Of a DNA stretch of 64,000 bases, positions 42,153 through 50,739 are shown piece by piece; within the stretch, counting starts at the first letter, position 1; each line of letters opens with the position of its first letter. The notes below the pieces were generated by a model. It was not told where the DNA came from, did no database searches, and worked only from the letters and a program-made list of their open reading frames with translations. A program made the position numbers and the translations under genes. This stretch comes from Succinivibrio dextrinosolvens. Lineage in GTDB: Bacteria > Pseudomonadota > Gammaproteobacteria > Enterobacterales > Succinivibrionaceae. The stretch lies in NCBI RefSeq assembly GCF_900116345.1, contig NZ_FPAH01000001.1:62001-126000 (forward strand). The letters run 5' to 3'.

Positions 42153-42533
42153 ATATTTATGTACCTATATGTAAATGAATTAAATCGTGAATAATCAATA
42201 CGTAGCGAAAAATCGTAACATCATATAACAACATAGAAATAAAGGAAATATAACGCACTATGTCCGCTCTAAATTATTTCATGTGCGATTTCAACTTCTA
42301 AACTATTAGTGAGAAATACGGTATTTATTTCTGACATCAACTAATAAATGTTGAATTAGATACTTAAATTGCATTCTTTATATATAAAATACATTTAATA
42401 TATTTATATGTATTTTATATATTTATAATATCTAAGATATTTTTTTTAATGTTTTTATATTTAGAATATCTTTGGTATTTCTTATATATTTATTTATGTT
42501 TTATGTATTTTTTACATATCGAATATAAAATGA
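42153..42533. other. very AT-rich gene-free stretch
   Basis: A 380-bp stretch without genes. From about 42360 it is almost pure A/T with repeated words such as TATATTTATA, TATGTATTTTA and GAATATCTTTGG. It lies beside the H-NS-like gene. Such DNA is a preferred target of H-NS-type proteins and can also be an origin or a promoter region. No iterons of regular length could be defined. Confidence 0.5.
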
Positions 42534-42878
42534 CTATATAACCTTGTGTAACAAAGAATTCTCTATCATTTCTGAATTACCGGTATTCTTAACCTGTTTT
42601 GCCTTCTTATCCGAATACTTATTCAGATCATCTAAGGTCAGTCCTTGAGCTTTAAGGCTTTTCAAAAGTGCCTGCATTTTCTTTTGTTTCTCAACTTGTT
42701 TTTCCTGTTCCTTTTTGATTTTGTCCTCTTCCCTGCTGATGAAGGCTTTGATGTTTGTTTCTATTTTCCTAAGAGCAGCAAGATCATAATCAAGCTCAGA
42801 AAAGAACTCGTTAAATGCAGGCCTTTTATCTAGCTTTAAAACCAAATCAAATAACTTGTCGTTCTCTGTCATTTCCAT
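42534..42878 (-). CDS. H-NS N-terminal-domain-like protein
   Basis: A 114-residue protein starting at ATG before EMTENDK, supported by AAGGAG eight bases upstream. Residues 25-95 form helices that resemble the H-NS dimerisation region: a short helix with LRKIETNIKAFI, a long charged helix (REEDKIKKEQEKQVEKQKK) and then MQALLKSLKAQGLTLDDL, which parallels the H-NS segment with Gly-Ile before an acidic-Leu pair. The H-NS DNA-binding motif (TWTGQGR) is missing. It may act by pairing with a host H-NS, as truncated H-NS forms do. The similarity is visual and moderate. Confidence 0.45.
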   Translation of the reverse strand: MEMTENDKLFDLVLKLDKRPAFNEFFSELDYDLAALRKIETNIKAFISREEDKIKKEQEKQVEKQKKMQALLKSLKAQGLTLDDLNKYSDKKAKQVKNTGNSEMIENSLLHKVI

Positions 42879-43028
42879 ATAAAGTCTCCTTTTAAAAACT
42901 GAACTGATTGTAACAAAGCAGTTTTGAGCTTCTATTCCCTCCCAGGGACGATCTTCACCCTTTGTATTCACTGCGATATAAGGTGCGTCTGCTAGATTTA
43001 GCCCAAACAGTAAATAAAGGACAAGCCA

Positions 43029-43901
43029 ATGAAAATAAGGACGCTATTAAGATTATTCAGAGTACATCAGTACACCAAGAATCTGTTTGTACTCGCACCA
43101 GCATTCTTTGGTCTGGAGCTGACAGATTTTGAATTGTTAGACAAACTGTTTAATGTCTTTTTAGCGTTCTGTCTGGCTTCATCCGCTGTATATATAGCCA
43201 ACGATCTTTACTCTGATCCATCAACAGAAAGAAATAATCCTCTAGTAAATTCAAGACCGATACAGTCTGGGCTAGTAAGCGATCAACAGGCTGACTATTG
43301 GTTTAAGGTTACAATCTCACTTGCCTACCTCATAGCAGGACTCAACGTAAACATTGAGGCATTCAGGATTATTCTTGCCTATACCCTACTGAACGTACTT
43401 TATACACTGCTCTTAAAGAAGTTTTTCATGGTTGATCTTCTTGTCATCGTGGCGGGATTTGAGTTGAGGGTAATGGCGGGATGTGCAGCTATCGGACACG
43501 AGATGACTGCTTTCTTAACTCTGGAGATTTTTGTTGTCTGTTCAATGCTGGTTATGGCTAAACGACTATATGAAAACCTAACAATTAAAGATTCCGCAAG
43601 ACCAACAGTTAAACGCTACACCAAGGATTTATGCCTTAGAAACATCATAACCATGGCGGTAACATCTAATATTATTTATGTACTTTACTGTTTTTATGGA
43701 GAGTCTATACCTCATGTACGTCACCATGGGTATATGTACCTATCCTGTGGAATTGTAATGCTTGCAAGTCTTCGCTTTGTATCCTTGGCAAAGCAGGAAA
43801 GGCTTTGTTACAACATTACAAATCTGTTTCTGAAGGATTGGGCTCTGATGCCTCTTTCTCTTGTATGGACAGGAATAGTAACATATGCACTGTATTTCTG
43901 A
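43029..43901 (+). CDS. UbiA-family prenyltransferase, decaprenyl-phosphate phosphoribosyltransferase-like
   Basis: A 290-residue membrane protein with about eight helices. The start RLFRVHQYTKNLFVLAPAFF matches the DPPR-synthase subgroup of UbiA proteins. The Mg-binding motif is NDLYSDPSTERNN near residue 58, followed by SRPIQSG; the second loop is FELRVMAGCAA near 145. These enzymes attach phosphoribose to polyprenyl phosphate, the first step to polyprenyl-phosphate arabinose. AAAGGAC precedes the ATG. The convergent neighbours are a GT-C-like protein and an FAD oxidoreductase, fitting a lipid-linked sugar pathway. The subgroup is likely, the exact substrate inferred. Confidence 0.8.
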   Translation: MKIRTLLRLFRVHQYTKNLFVLAPAFFGLELTDFELLDKLFNVFLAFCLASSAVYIANDLYSDPSTERNNPLVNSRPIQSGLVSDQQADYWFKVTISLAYLIAGLNVNIEAFRIILAYTLLNVLYTLLLKKFFMVDLLVIVAGFELRVMAGCAAIGHEMTAFLTLEIFVVCSMLVMAKRLYENLTIKDSARPTVKRYTKDLCLRNIITMAVTSNIIYVLYCFYGESIPHVRHHGYMYLSCGIVMLASLRFVSLAKQERLCYNITNLFLKDWALMPLSLVWTGIVTYALYF

Positions 43902-43908
43902 TTAACAA

Positions 43909-43923
43909 TTCCACAATGTGGAA
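43909..43923. other. 15-bp palindrome TTCCACAATGTGGAA (copy 4)
   Basis: Exact copy between the stops of two convergent genes, the UbiA-like and GT-C-like genes. This position argues against a promoter operator and for a chromosome- or plasmid-organising site. Confidence 0.6.
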
Positions 43924-43931
43924 TTTCCGCA

Positions 43932-45926
43932 TTAAACGGCTCTGTACCACTTTATTTTAATGCTCTTGATGTACTTAAGACCTTTTCCTGTAAGGTTAAA
44001 GGTATCAATTTCACTTTGCTGCGAACTGTAACTGTCAAAAGGATCACTTAAAGGATATTCCATAAAGAAACGCAGCGGAGTCTTCTGTGTCAGATTGTCG
44101 ATGACAATATCGCCCTTATAAATCATGTTCTCCCCTTTATAGGAAGAAAGAGTTATCTCCGGTACTTTCCAGAATAGTGTTGCAAGATGACCTAATACTC
44201 CAAGCTCATATTCAAACTCCATGTAAGTTGCATCTTTTGGGATAGCAATTCCTTCATTTCCCTCAACCTCTGTAACCGCCATTAACAGAAACTTTGGCTC
44301 AGAGAGAGGAATAACTCTGCGTTTAAGCAGCGTCTGATAGTTTGTAATTCCACCGTATTCAATGGTCTTAGACTGTCCGATTTTGATGTAGTTGCGATGA
44401 ATCGCCTCAAGAGTTCCAGGATTTTCAATCAATGGATAACGGTGATCAGTCAGATAGCCGATCTGATAGATAATGTACTCAGGCGCAGCACTTCCCTGTA
44501 GGAACTCAACATTCTTCTGCTCTAAGAAAGGATGATAGGAATTATGCCCCTGCAGTCCCGGCATTACTTTATAGTTTGGATAATGATAAGCGTAAGTCAG
44601 CTCTGAAGGGAAAGAAGTAAAACGCTTATCTCCGATAATCTTTGCTGTTTCTGGAGATAGACGTGAGCACTGTTCGCCATGGTCATTAAACGCTTTCTTG
44701 TACTCATCAATAGTTGAGAGAAGTTTAACAACTCGGTTGGGCTGTCGTAAGTTCTTATCCTCTAGAGAGCTCATTACCTTATCTACCAGATAATTATGGA
44801 CTTCATTATCCGGAGTTAGTCTTTTTAACTGACTCATTAACTCAAGGTTAATAAAGTTAGAATGTGGGTCGTAAAAATTCTTAATGCCCTGGGTTAGATA
44901 ACTGTAACCAGAAGTGATTAGCGTCATTCCAAATAAGCCTACGCTCATACATAATCTTGTACTTCTAACACAGCGTTTAAAGTTATACTCCTCAAGATTT
45001 ATGGTAAGGCATACTGAAGATATCAGAAGACCAAAGCCCATAAAGCACTGATACCCTCCATGGCGGACAAAGCCTTCTTTAAAGTAGAAATATATTACCG
45101 CAGAGATAATAAGGTAATAGCCAAGATAATCACGTCTATGCTTTAAAATAAAGTATGCGAACAAGCCCCAGCAGAGGATAAATAAAGGAACAAAACAGAC
45201 CGTCCATTCACGAGCACTTTCATAAGAAAAGTTATGATCAATAGTCTGTCCCTTTGAGATGAAATACATTCCCTTAAAGAACTCAACCATATCGTAAAGG
45301 CTTGGATTGTAGATAAGATACCCGACTAAAGCCATGGCTATAGCTAAAGACATAATCAGAGTTTCTAAACCAAAGCGTTTATGCCATAGCGTTACCACAT
45401 AATACACAAGCAGCATACCTGTCGCAGCGAAGAACTCCAGATACTTTGTCTGCAACAGCATTACATAAAGCACCACATAAACGACTGCGCTTAACACACT
45501 CTTTCGTGTCGTAACGAAATACATCAGCAGCATCATGATCTGCACCATGAAGATTTCTGTCGTAATGTAGAAAGGCTCAATGACGACACAGGCTATGGCA
45601 AATAGAAAAGCGTTAACGGTGTTCTTTATGGTCTGTCTGATCAAGGCAACTATAAGGGTGATGTATACGGCGTATAACGCTGTGAATATGGCTATAGAGT
45701 ATTCAAGCTGATGACCGATGTGATAAGGGAAAATCAGATAGTTAAGATTACCGTAAGGAAAGAACAGATCACGTCCGAACTTCCATCCCCGCTCTGCAGC
45801 AAAATTCATCATAAATTGCCAGGATTCCTCCTGTCCGGAGGACATGATGTAGCTTACATACGGAAAGGCGAAGAAGATTAACAGCGCACCGCAAATGTAT
45901 ATGGTAAGACGTTGAATTCTGTTCAT
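43932..45926 (-). CDS. GT-C-like polytopic membrane glycosyltransferase candidate
   Basis: A 664-residue protein with about eleven to twelve membrane helices in the first 350 residues and a large soluble C-terminal domain, the usual GT-C layout. The first periplasmic loop has FAAERGWKFGRDLFFPYGNLNYL, like 'G.diffpyGpl' segments of polyprenyl-sugar-dependent transferases. A jelly-roll-like beta region (FEYELGVLGHLATLFWKVPEI) closes the protein. It overlaps the stop of the FAD gene at TAATG, so the two are translationally coupled. Transfer of a lipid-linked sugar, perhaps arabinofuranose, to a protein or glycan is inferred from context; no acceptor is known. Confidence 0.6.
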   Translation of the reverse strand: MNRIQRLTIYICGALLIFFAFPYVSYIMSSGQEESWQFMMNFAAERGWKFGRDLFFPYGNLNYLIFPYHIGHQLEYSIAIFTALYAVYITLIVALIRQTIKNTVNAFLFAIACVVIEPFYITTEIFMVQIMMLLMYFVTTRKSVLSAVVYVVLYVMLLQTKYLEFFAATGMLLVYYVVTLWHKRFGLETLIMSLAIAMALVGYLIYNPSLYDMVEFFKGMYFISKGQTIDHNFSYESAREWTVCFVPLFILCWGLFAYFILKHRRDYLGYYLIISAVIYFYFKEGFVRHGGYQCFMGFGLLISSVCLTINLEEYNFKRCVRSTRLCMSVGLFGMTLITSGYSYLTQGIKNFYDPHSNFINLELMSQLKRLTPDNEVHNYLVDKVMSSLEDKNLRQPNRVVKLLSTIDEYKKAFNDHGEQCSRLSPETAKIIGDKRFTSFPSELTYAYHYPNYKVMPGLQGHNSYHPFLEQKNVEFLQGSAAPEYIIYQIGYLTDHRYPLIENPGTLEAIHRNYIKIGQSKTIEYGGITNYQTLLKRRVIPLSEPKFLLMAVTEVEGNEGIAIPKDATYMEFEYELGVLGHLATLFWKVPEITLSSYKGENMIYKGDIVIDNLTQKTPLRFFMEYPLSDPFDSYSSQQSEIDTFNLTGKGLKYIKSIKIKWYRAV

Positions 45927-47215
45927 TAGATTTCTCCTTCAAGCTCTCTTAAGATACGTTCGGCAATCTTTATGCTCTCATCAAGACACCTGTCATTTGG
46001 ATAGGAAAAGGTAGTGTCGGCACAGTACAGCCCCGGAACAGGTGATCTGACAGATTTAATCTTTGAAAAGGTTTTGGTGGTAAAGATAGGCTGTGCGTAT
46101 TCGTAACGGTGAGCGTAGCTTTCAGTAATCACGCAGTCGCTTATCTTAGCGATATATTCCCGCCCCATGGCTATAAGCTCGCTATCGGGCTTTTGCCATA
46201 ATCCATGGTCATGAGGAAGATATAAAGGCATATAGATAAGGTTGCTGTCAGTGTTCTTAAAATTAGAGAAATCTACTATCCCAGGAATAGCCCATGCGTT
46301 AACGTCAGTGTTAAGCCAGAAATATTCTGTAAGCGGTTTGTTCAGGACAAAGCAAAGACAGACACAGCCAATGTTGTTTATTCGGTACTGTTCAGCGCTC
46401 TGAACACGAATATCGGGGATGATATTTCTAAGATAAGGAAGGGGTATAGTGGTCACAACTTTATCAAAAGTTGCTGAAAAATTATTTACCGTCACGGTAA
46501 AAGATTTTTCTAAAAAACTGATTACTGAAACAGGATTTCCCTTAATGATCTCTACCCCATGGTCAATCAGTCTTTTCTCAAGTTTACTGATTAGAGTATG
46601 TATACCGCCGTTGAGTCGTCCGTAATAGGTGTTTCCCATAAAAGTTTTGTTGGTTAAGGCACGCATGATTCTGTTATTGAGCCAGGCATAGGAGATTTCA
46701 GCAGCGTATTTATGGAATTTCTTATCCAGAAGATACTTCCAGAAGAATTTATAAGCTCTCTCCCCTTCCCATTTCAGATAATGACTTTCAGCGGTCACAA
46801 GATCATCGACATGGTCTGAGGATAAGCGGGAGATGTAAAAGACATGGAGCATAAAACGCAGTCTGTCGATAAGCGGAATATGTTTTAGGGTTAGAAGATT
46901 AATACAGGAATCCATGGGTTGGATTTCAAGATTGCCTTCTCTTTGGGAGAGTAGCCCAGTTTTAAGCTTAGTAAAGGATAGATCACCCCTTAAACCGAGC
47001 TCATCAATAAGCTTATACAGTCGCTTATCGCTCTGACAGAAATAATGATAAAAACAATCTGCAGTCTGACCATTCTTGAGTCGGAATGATCTTGCCATGC
47101 CGCCAAGCTCGTTTTCCTTTTCTATAAGGGTTACTTTAACGTCTTTGTTTAAGGAGAGTTTTAATGCGGTGGTCATACCCATAATTCCACCGCCAATTAT
47201 GCAGATTTTCTTCAT
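45926..47215 (-). CDS. FAD-dependent amine-oxidase/UDP-galactopyranose-mutase-like oxidoreductase
   Basis: A 429-residue flavoprotein. The N-terminal dinucleotide fold is plain: ICIIGGGIMGMTTALKL, then VTLIEKENELGGMARSFRL. The closing FAD motif lies near the end (GLYCADTTFSYPNDRCLDESI). Middle segments (FWKYLLDKKFHKYAAEISYAW) match the protoporphyrinogen-oxidase-like flavoproteins found in polysaccharide clusters. It may carry out the redox or isomerisation step for the lipid-linked sugar made with the UbiA-like enzyme. Its stop overlaps the start of the GT-C-like gene. The fold call is firm; the reaction is inferred. Confidence 0.75.
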   Translation of the reverse strand: MKKICIIGGGIMGMTTALKLSLNKDVKVTLIEKENELGGMARSFRLKNGQTADCFYHYFCQSDKRLYKLIDELGLRGDLSFTKLKTGLLSQREGNLEIQPMDSCINLLTLKHIPLIDRLRFMLHVFYISRLSSDHVDDLVTAESHYLKWEGERAYKFFWKYLLDKKFHKYAAEISYAWLNNRIMRALTNKTFMGNTYYGRLNGGIHTLISKLEKRLIDHGVEIIKGNPVSVISFLEKSFTVTVNNFSATFDKVVTTIPLPYLRNIIPDIRVQSAEQYRINNIGCVCLCFVLNKPLTEYFWLNTDVNAWAIPGIVDFSNFKNTDSNLIYMPLYLPHDHGLWQKPDSELIAMGREYIAKISDCVITESYAHRYEYAQPIFTTKTFSKIKSVRSPVPGLYCADTTFSYPNDRCLDESIKIAERILRELEGEI

Positions 47216-47289
47216 GTTCAGTCCTTGTCGTTTTTATGGGATCATTATTCAGAACTGAACATGAAAAAGGCTATTGGAAGGGGCTTATT

Positions 47290-48657
47290 TTAGCGATAGC
47301 CAACTCCAATAATTCCTCCGGAAGAACCATCGCTCCAGCGGGTACAGTATGTAGTTTGAACCGGATAACTTCCGTTGGAATAAGAATAAGACCTTTCCAG
47401 ACAGGTTTTAGTTTTAGTAGGACAAGATCTTATCGCGCCTTTACATCTTAAAGTACAGTGGTACGTACTTGATGAAGTAGAACAAAAACCTTCTACAGAG
47501 CAATTGGACGAAGGCGGATATGGGCTGCCACCGACATAATAACTAAAATAGGTTTCCTGAGTTGTATTACAGCAAGAGCTATAACTGCAGTCGTAATATT
47601 CAGTGTGTGAAACAAGGCAGCCAGCGGTACCACAACCACTGAACTCACGTCTTGTAGTAGTGTGTGAACAAGTCTGTTTGATAGTTTTACAGGCCTGTAC
47701 CGGCTGCTCATATTTTTTAGGCAGAGCTTTTGTCTTACAGTCCTGCTTACCACAGCAGGCAACGGTCTTGCCCTCATAGTTCACAGTGCTTAATTCATAC
47801 TCACACTCTTTGTTTCTGCAATCGTCATAACCACAGCATTCCTCCTGTCCGTGAGGTGTTTTGGTGGTTACATAGCCATTGCATTCAACATTGTGACAGT
47901 TGACCTTACCGCAGCACTGCAGATTCTTCTTGTTGGGATCAACCTTGCTGTCGACAGAAGTCTGACCTTCGCAGTATTTACTGTAACAGTCTTTCGTACC
48001 ACAGCATTTAACAGTGCCGCCAGAAACCACTTCTGTTGAGTGCTGATAATCGCATTTAACATCCTTGCAATTCTCAGCACCGCAGCATTCAAGCTCCTTT
48101 CCAAAGTCTGCACTGATAACAGAAGTCTGTCCGCCACAACTACGATTACGACAGTCATCAAAACCACAGCAGTCCTGACCGGTTGCAGTCTTAACGTACC
48201 CACCGCAGTTCTTTTTGGATACTGTGCTTGTTCTGTAGTTGTCACAGACAGTATCGCAATCCTGCTTTCCACAGCATGACATTCCGCATCTTGAAGTCCT
48301 GTAAGGCGAGGTACAGGTATTGCCATGGGCAAGAGTGGTATTAGCACGGCAGACAGACTCACACTCGGTCTTTCCGCAACAAGGAACGCCACAAACAGAA
48401 GTAGTAAAACCGCCACATTTTGCATTTGCTCCGGTGAAAGAAGAACCATTGCCTTTCTTTAAATCTTTCTTGAAAACAGCAGACATTTCATTACGAACAC
48501 GGATTGCATCGACTGATCCTGCATACTGCTTTGTACGTTCAACAACGGTCTGGCGTTGACCGGTATCAGTAAGAACCTCAACAGCATTTGCTGTCTGTTC
48601 TATCATCAATATTGTAAGAAGGCAGATTGAAATTACGACTTGTGTGATTTTCCTCAT
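47290..48657 (-). CDS. secreted cysteine-rich CCG-repeat protein
   Basis: A 455-residue exported protein with a signal peptide (VVISICLLTILMIEQTANA). From residue 80 to 320 it has eight repeats with the core CCGxxxCxxxxC, for example CCGKTECESVC, CCGFDDCRNRSC and CCGYDDCRNKEC, spaced 25-35 residues. The C-terminal 130 residues hold further cysteines and are rich in Ser/Thr/Tyr, ending SSGGIIGVGYR. More than 60 cysteines in all imply many disulfides and a rigid rod-like surface protein. No family was recognised, though TraN-type adhesins share CC motifs. Role in mating contact or adhesion is inferred. AGGAAAATCAC precedes the ATG region. Confidence 0.75.
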   Translation of the reverse strand: MRKITQVVISICLLTILMIEQTANAVEVLTDTGQRQTVVERTKQYAGSVDAIRVRNEMSAVFKKDLKKGNGSSFTGANAKCGGFTTSVCGVPCCGKTECESVCRANTTLAHGNTCTSPYRTSRCGMSCCGKQDCDTVCDNYRTSTVSKKNCGGYVKTATGQDCCGFDDCRNRSCGGQTSVISADFGKELECCGAENCKDVKCDYQHSTEVVSGGTVKCCGTKDCYSKYCEGQTSVDSKVDPNKKNLQCCGKVNCHNVECNGYVTTKTPHGQEECCGYDDCRNKECEYELSTVNYEGKTVACCGKQDCKTKALPKKYEQPVQACKTIKQTCSHTTTRREFSGCGTAGCLVSHTEYYDCSYSSCCNTTQETYFSYYVGGSPYPPSSNCSVEGFCSTSSSTYHCTLRCKGAIRSCPTKTKTCLERSYSYSNGSYPVQTTYCTRWSDGSSGGIIGVGYR

Positions 48658-48893
48658 TTACAGAACCTTGTATCTATAGTTAGTTGCAACTCATTCTTGC
48701 ATAAATAAAGGCTCTGATAGGACTGCTTAAGGGGAATTAAAATCGATTATCGCTCTATATATAAAATGCAAAATTCAGCTTTTCTCATTTCGTCACAGTA
48801 AAAAGGACAAATTCTTCCTATAACTCAAATATGGATTTCGTGAAGATAAATTGAACAACTCTTTTTCTATATTCTCCAATTTCTTTGAAATAT

Positions 48894-50609
48894 ATGAGTA
48901 AACTGAAAATACATATAAGTGCTTTTATTGTGGCTATGTTGGTACAGAGCGTAGCTGCAGATGATTCTTTAATAAAAAAGAATATCGAATTATGCAATAA
49001 CAAAAATAATGAAGCTTGCTACATTGTCGGGGACGCCTATTTCTGGGGAGACGGAACTAAGCAAGATTACAAAAAAGCCAATGAGTATTTTGAGAAAGCC
49101 TGTTCTTTAGATCATCTAATCAGTTGTTCTGCATTAACTTACATGACTCCTTTGCTGAATAAGGAGTCACCTATTGATCCCCCAACAGAATCTAATTTAT
49201 TAAACCCACAGTATTTTGAATACGCTAGGACAGAAATTAGTAACATCAATTCTGACAAGTTCAGAGAAATCTTTACTCAAAAATACTCAAATATTCCAAA
49301 AGAAAAAATTGATTTAATGAGTACTGCAGCTTCTCTGTTATTTGCTGATAAACGTTTTGCCTGGGTTGTTTATCAAGATCTCAAAAAGAACAATATTATA
49401 AAAGCCGGAACATCTCTTGAAGAGTTCTGGTTAATCTTCGCACAAAGAGCAAATCAAATTGCAGAATACCTATTAGCTAAATACCACTATGTACTAAGCG
49501 ATGACGAATTAGAGGCTTTCATTTCATACAACAAACAAGTTTTTAATGCTCTATACAAGAATAAACAATACAACACGTGTAAAAAAATCATATTCGGAGG
49601 CTATGTAACACAAGAGGAATCTATTGAAATAGTTAAAGAAGCCTCTACTGAATTATTGAAAAAGAAACTCCGAGCAGAGTCAAATCTAATAAAGTCAGTT
49701 CTCTATAAAAATGAAAATGAATTATATAACCTAAAAAATAAATACGCCTATTTAGAAAAACCAGAATCAGATGTTCTTTATAGAAAATTAGTCGAAAAAA
49801 GTATTAAGGACTACTTGCACACTTTATCAAAGCTAGAAGCCGCTTCGTTCGTAGAAATGGCAAACAAAGGAAATCAAGCTGATGCACAATCACTATGCAA
49901 ATTTAGCAGCGTGTTTTTTGATAAATACACATTCAACAGCAAAAGAGACATAAAAGAAAAAAGACTTATGTTTGTAAAATCAAACATGGAGCAAATAGCA
50001 TTAAACAAGACAATGTCCTTCATTGAAGATGAGATAAAAATCATCAAACAGGATGAATCTATTATTGATAGAGAGTATCTATCCAATCAGAAAATTACCG
50101 ATGAAAAGTCATTCTATGAGCAATCTTGCGAATTAAAGAACAGTTATAGCTGCGTATATCTAGGAATTCTTTACGAAACCGGAAAGGGAGTTCAGACAAA
50201 TCTAGATCTTGCTATAAATTACTATGAGAAGGCTTGCAATTTAAACGATGGTATTGGTTGTTATGGAGCAGGAAGACATTTTTATAACAAACCAGATTTA
50301 AAAGAAAAACTAAAAGCACTCCATTTATTTGAAAAAGCGTGTGACCTTAATATCGGTGAAGGATGTGTCGAAGCAGCTAATCAATATCATTCAGGAACAA
50401 TCGTAGCTAACGATAGTAAATATGCGAAAAGTTACTACGAAAAAGGGTGTGACTTAAAAGTTAGTGTTGGTTGCTATCGCCTAGGGGTAATGTACGAAGT
50501 CGGAAAAAGAGTCCCTATAAATCTAGCATTGGCAAAAGAATATTACGAAAAGGGATGTAAGCTCGGAGATAAGACAAGTTGTTATAGTATTTCTAAAGTA
50601 GGTAAATGA
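48894..50609 (+). CDS. Sel1/Hcp-like repeat secreted protein
   Basis: A 571-residue protein with a signal peptide (MSKLKIHISAFIVAMLVQSVAA). One Sel1-like repeat with paired cysteines follows (CNNKNNEACYIVGDAYFWGD), then a long unrelated helical middle (residues 95-400) and five or so C-terminal repeats of the form YYEKACNL..G..C......Y..G. Two cysteines 8-12 residues apart in each repeat are the mark of Helicobacter Hcp proteins, which are disulfide-bonded periplasmic or secreted repeat proteins. The start is ATG rather than a TTG nine bases upstream. Its target is unknown. Confidence 0.75.
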   Translation: MSKLKIHISAFIVAMLVQSVAADDSLIKKNIELCNNKNNEACYIVGDAYFWGDGTKQDYKKANEYFEKACSLDHLISCSALTYMTPLLNKESPIDPPTESNLLNPQYFEYARTEISNINSDKFREIFTQKYSNIPKEKIDLMSTAASLLFADKRFAWVVYQDLKKNNIIKAGTSLEEFWLIFAQRANQIAEYLLAKYHYVLSDDELEAFISYNKQVFNALYKNKQYNTCKKIIFGGYVTQEESIEIVKEASTELLKKKLRAESNLIKSVLYKNENELYNLKNKYAYLEKPESDVLYRKLVEKSIKDYLHTLSKLEAASFVEMANKGNQADAQSLCKFSSVFFDKYTFNSKRDIKEKRLMFVKSNMEQIALNKTMSFIEDEIKIIKQDESIIDREYLSNQKITDEKSFYEQSCELKNSYSCVYLGILYETGKGVQTNLDLAINYYEKACNLNDGIGCYGAGRHFYNKPDLKEKLKALHLFEKACDLNIGEGCVEAANQYHSGTIVANDSKYAKSYYEKGCDLKVSVGCYRLGVMYEVGKRVPINLALAKEYYEKGCKLGDKTSCYSISKVGK

Positions 50610-50669
50610 TCTCCAATTCTCTATCTCGGAGCTAATTAGCTTTCTTTTTTTTGATTTAGAGAGATTGGA

Positions 50670-50700
50670 GGCTGACTAAAAAGTATCAGCCGCATTTTTC
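50670..50700 (+). terminator. terminator after the Sel1/Hcp-like gene
   Basis: GGCTGA pairs with TCAGCC, followed by GCATTTTTCC, about 60 bp after the stop. A longer outer stem CTCCAAT-T-CTCT / AGAGAGATTGGAG (50611 to 50670) could also form. Confidence 0.6.
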
Positions 50701-50739
50701 CTTAACTCTCCAATTTGATGGTATTTAACGATCCCTCTG

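Noticed and set aside
47868-48449. Long overlapping frames opposite or inside the cysteine-repeat gene
   Set aside because: They arise from the biased codons of the Cys repeats; no ribosome sites or protein-like composition.
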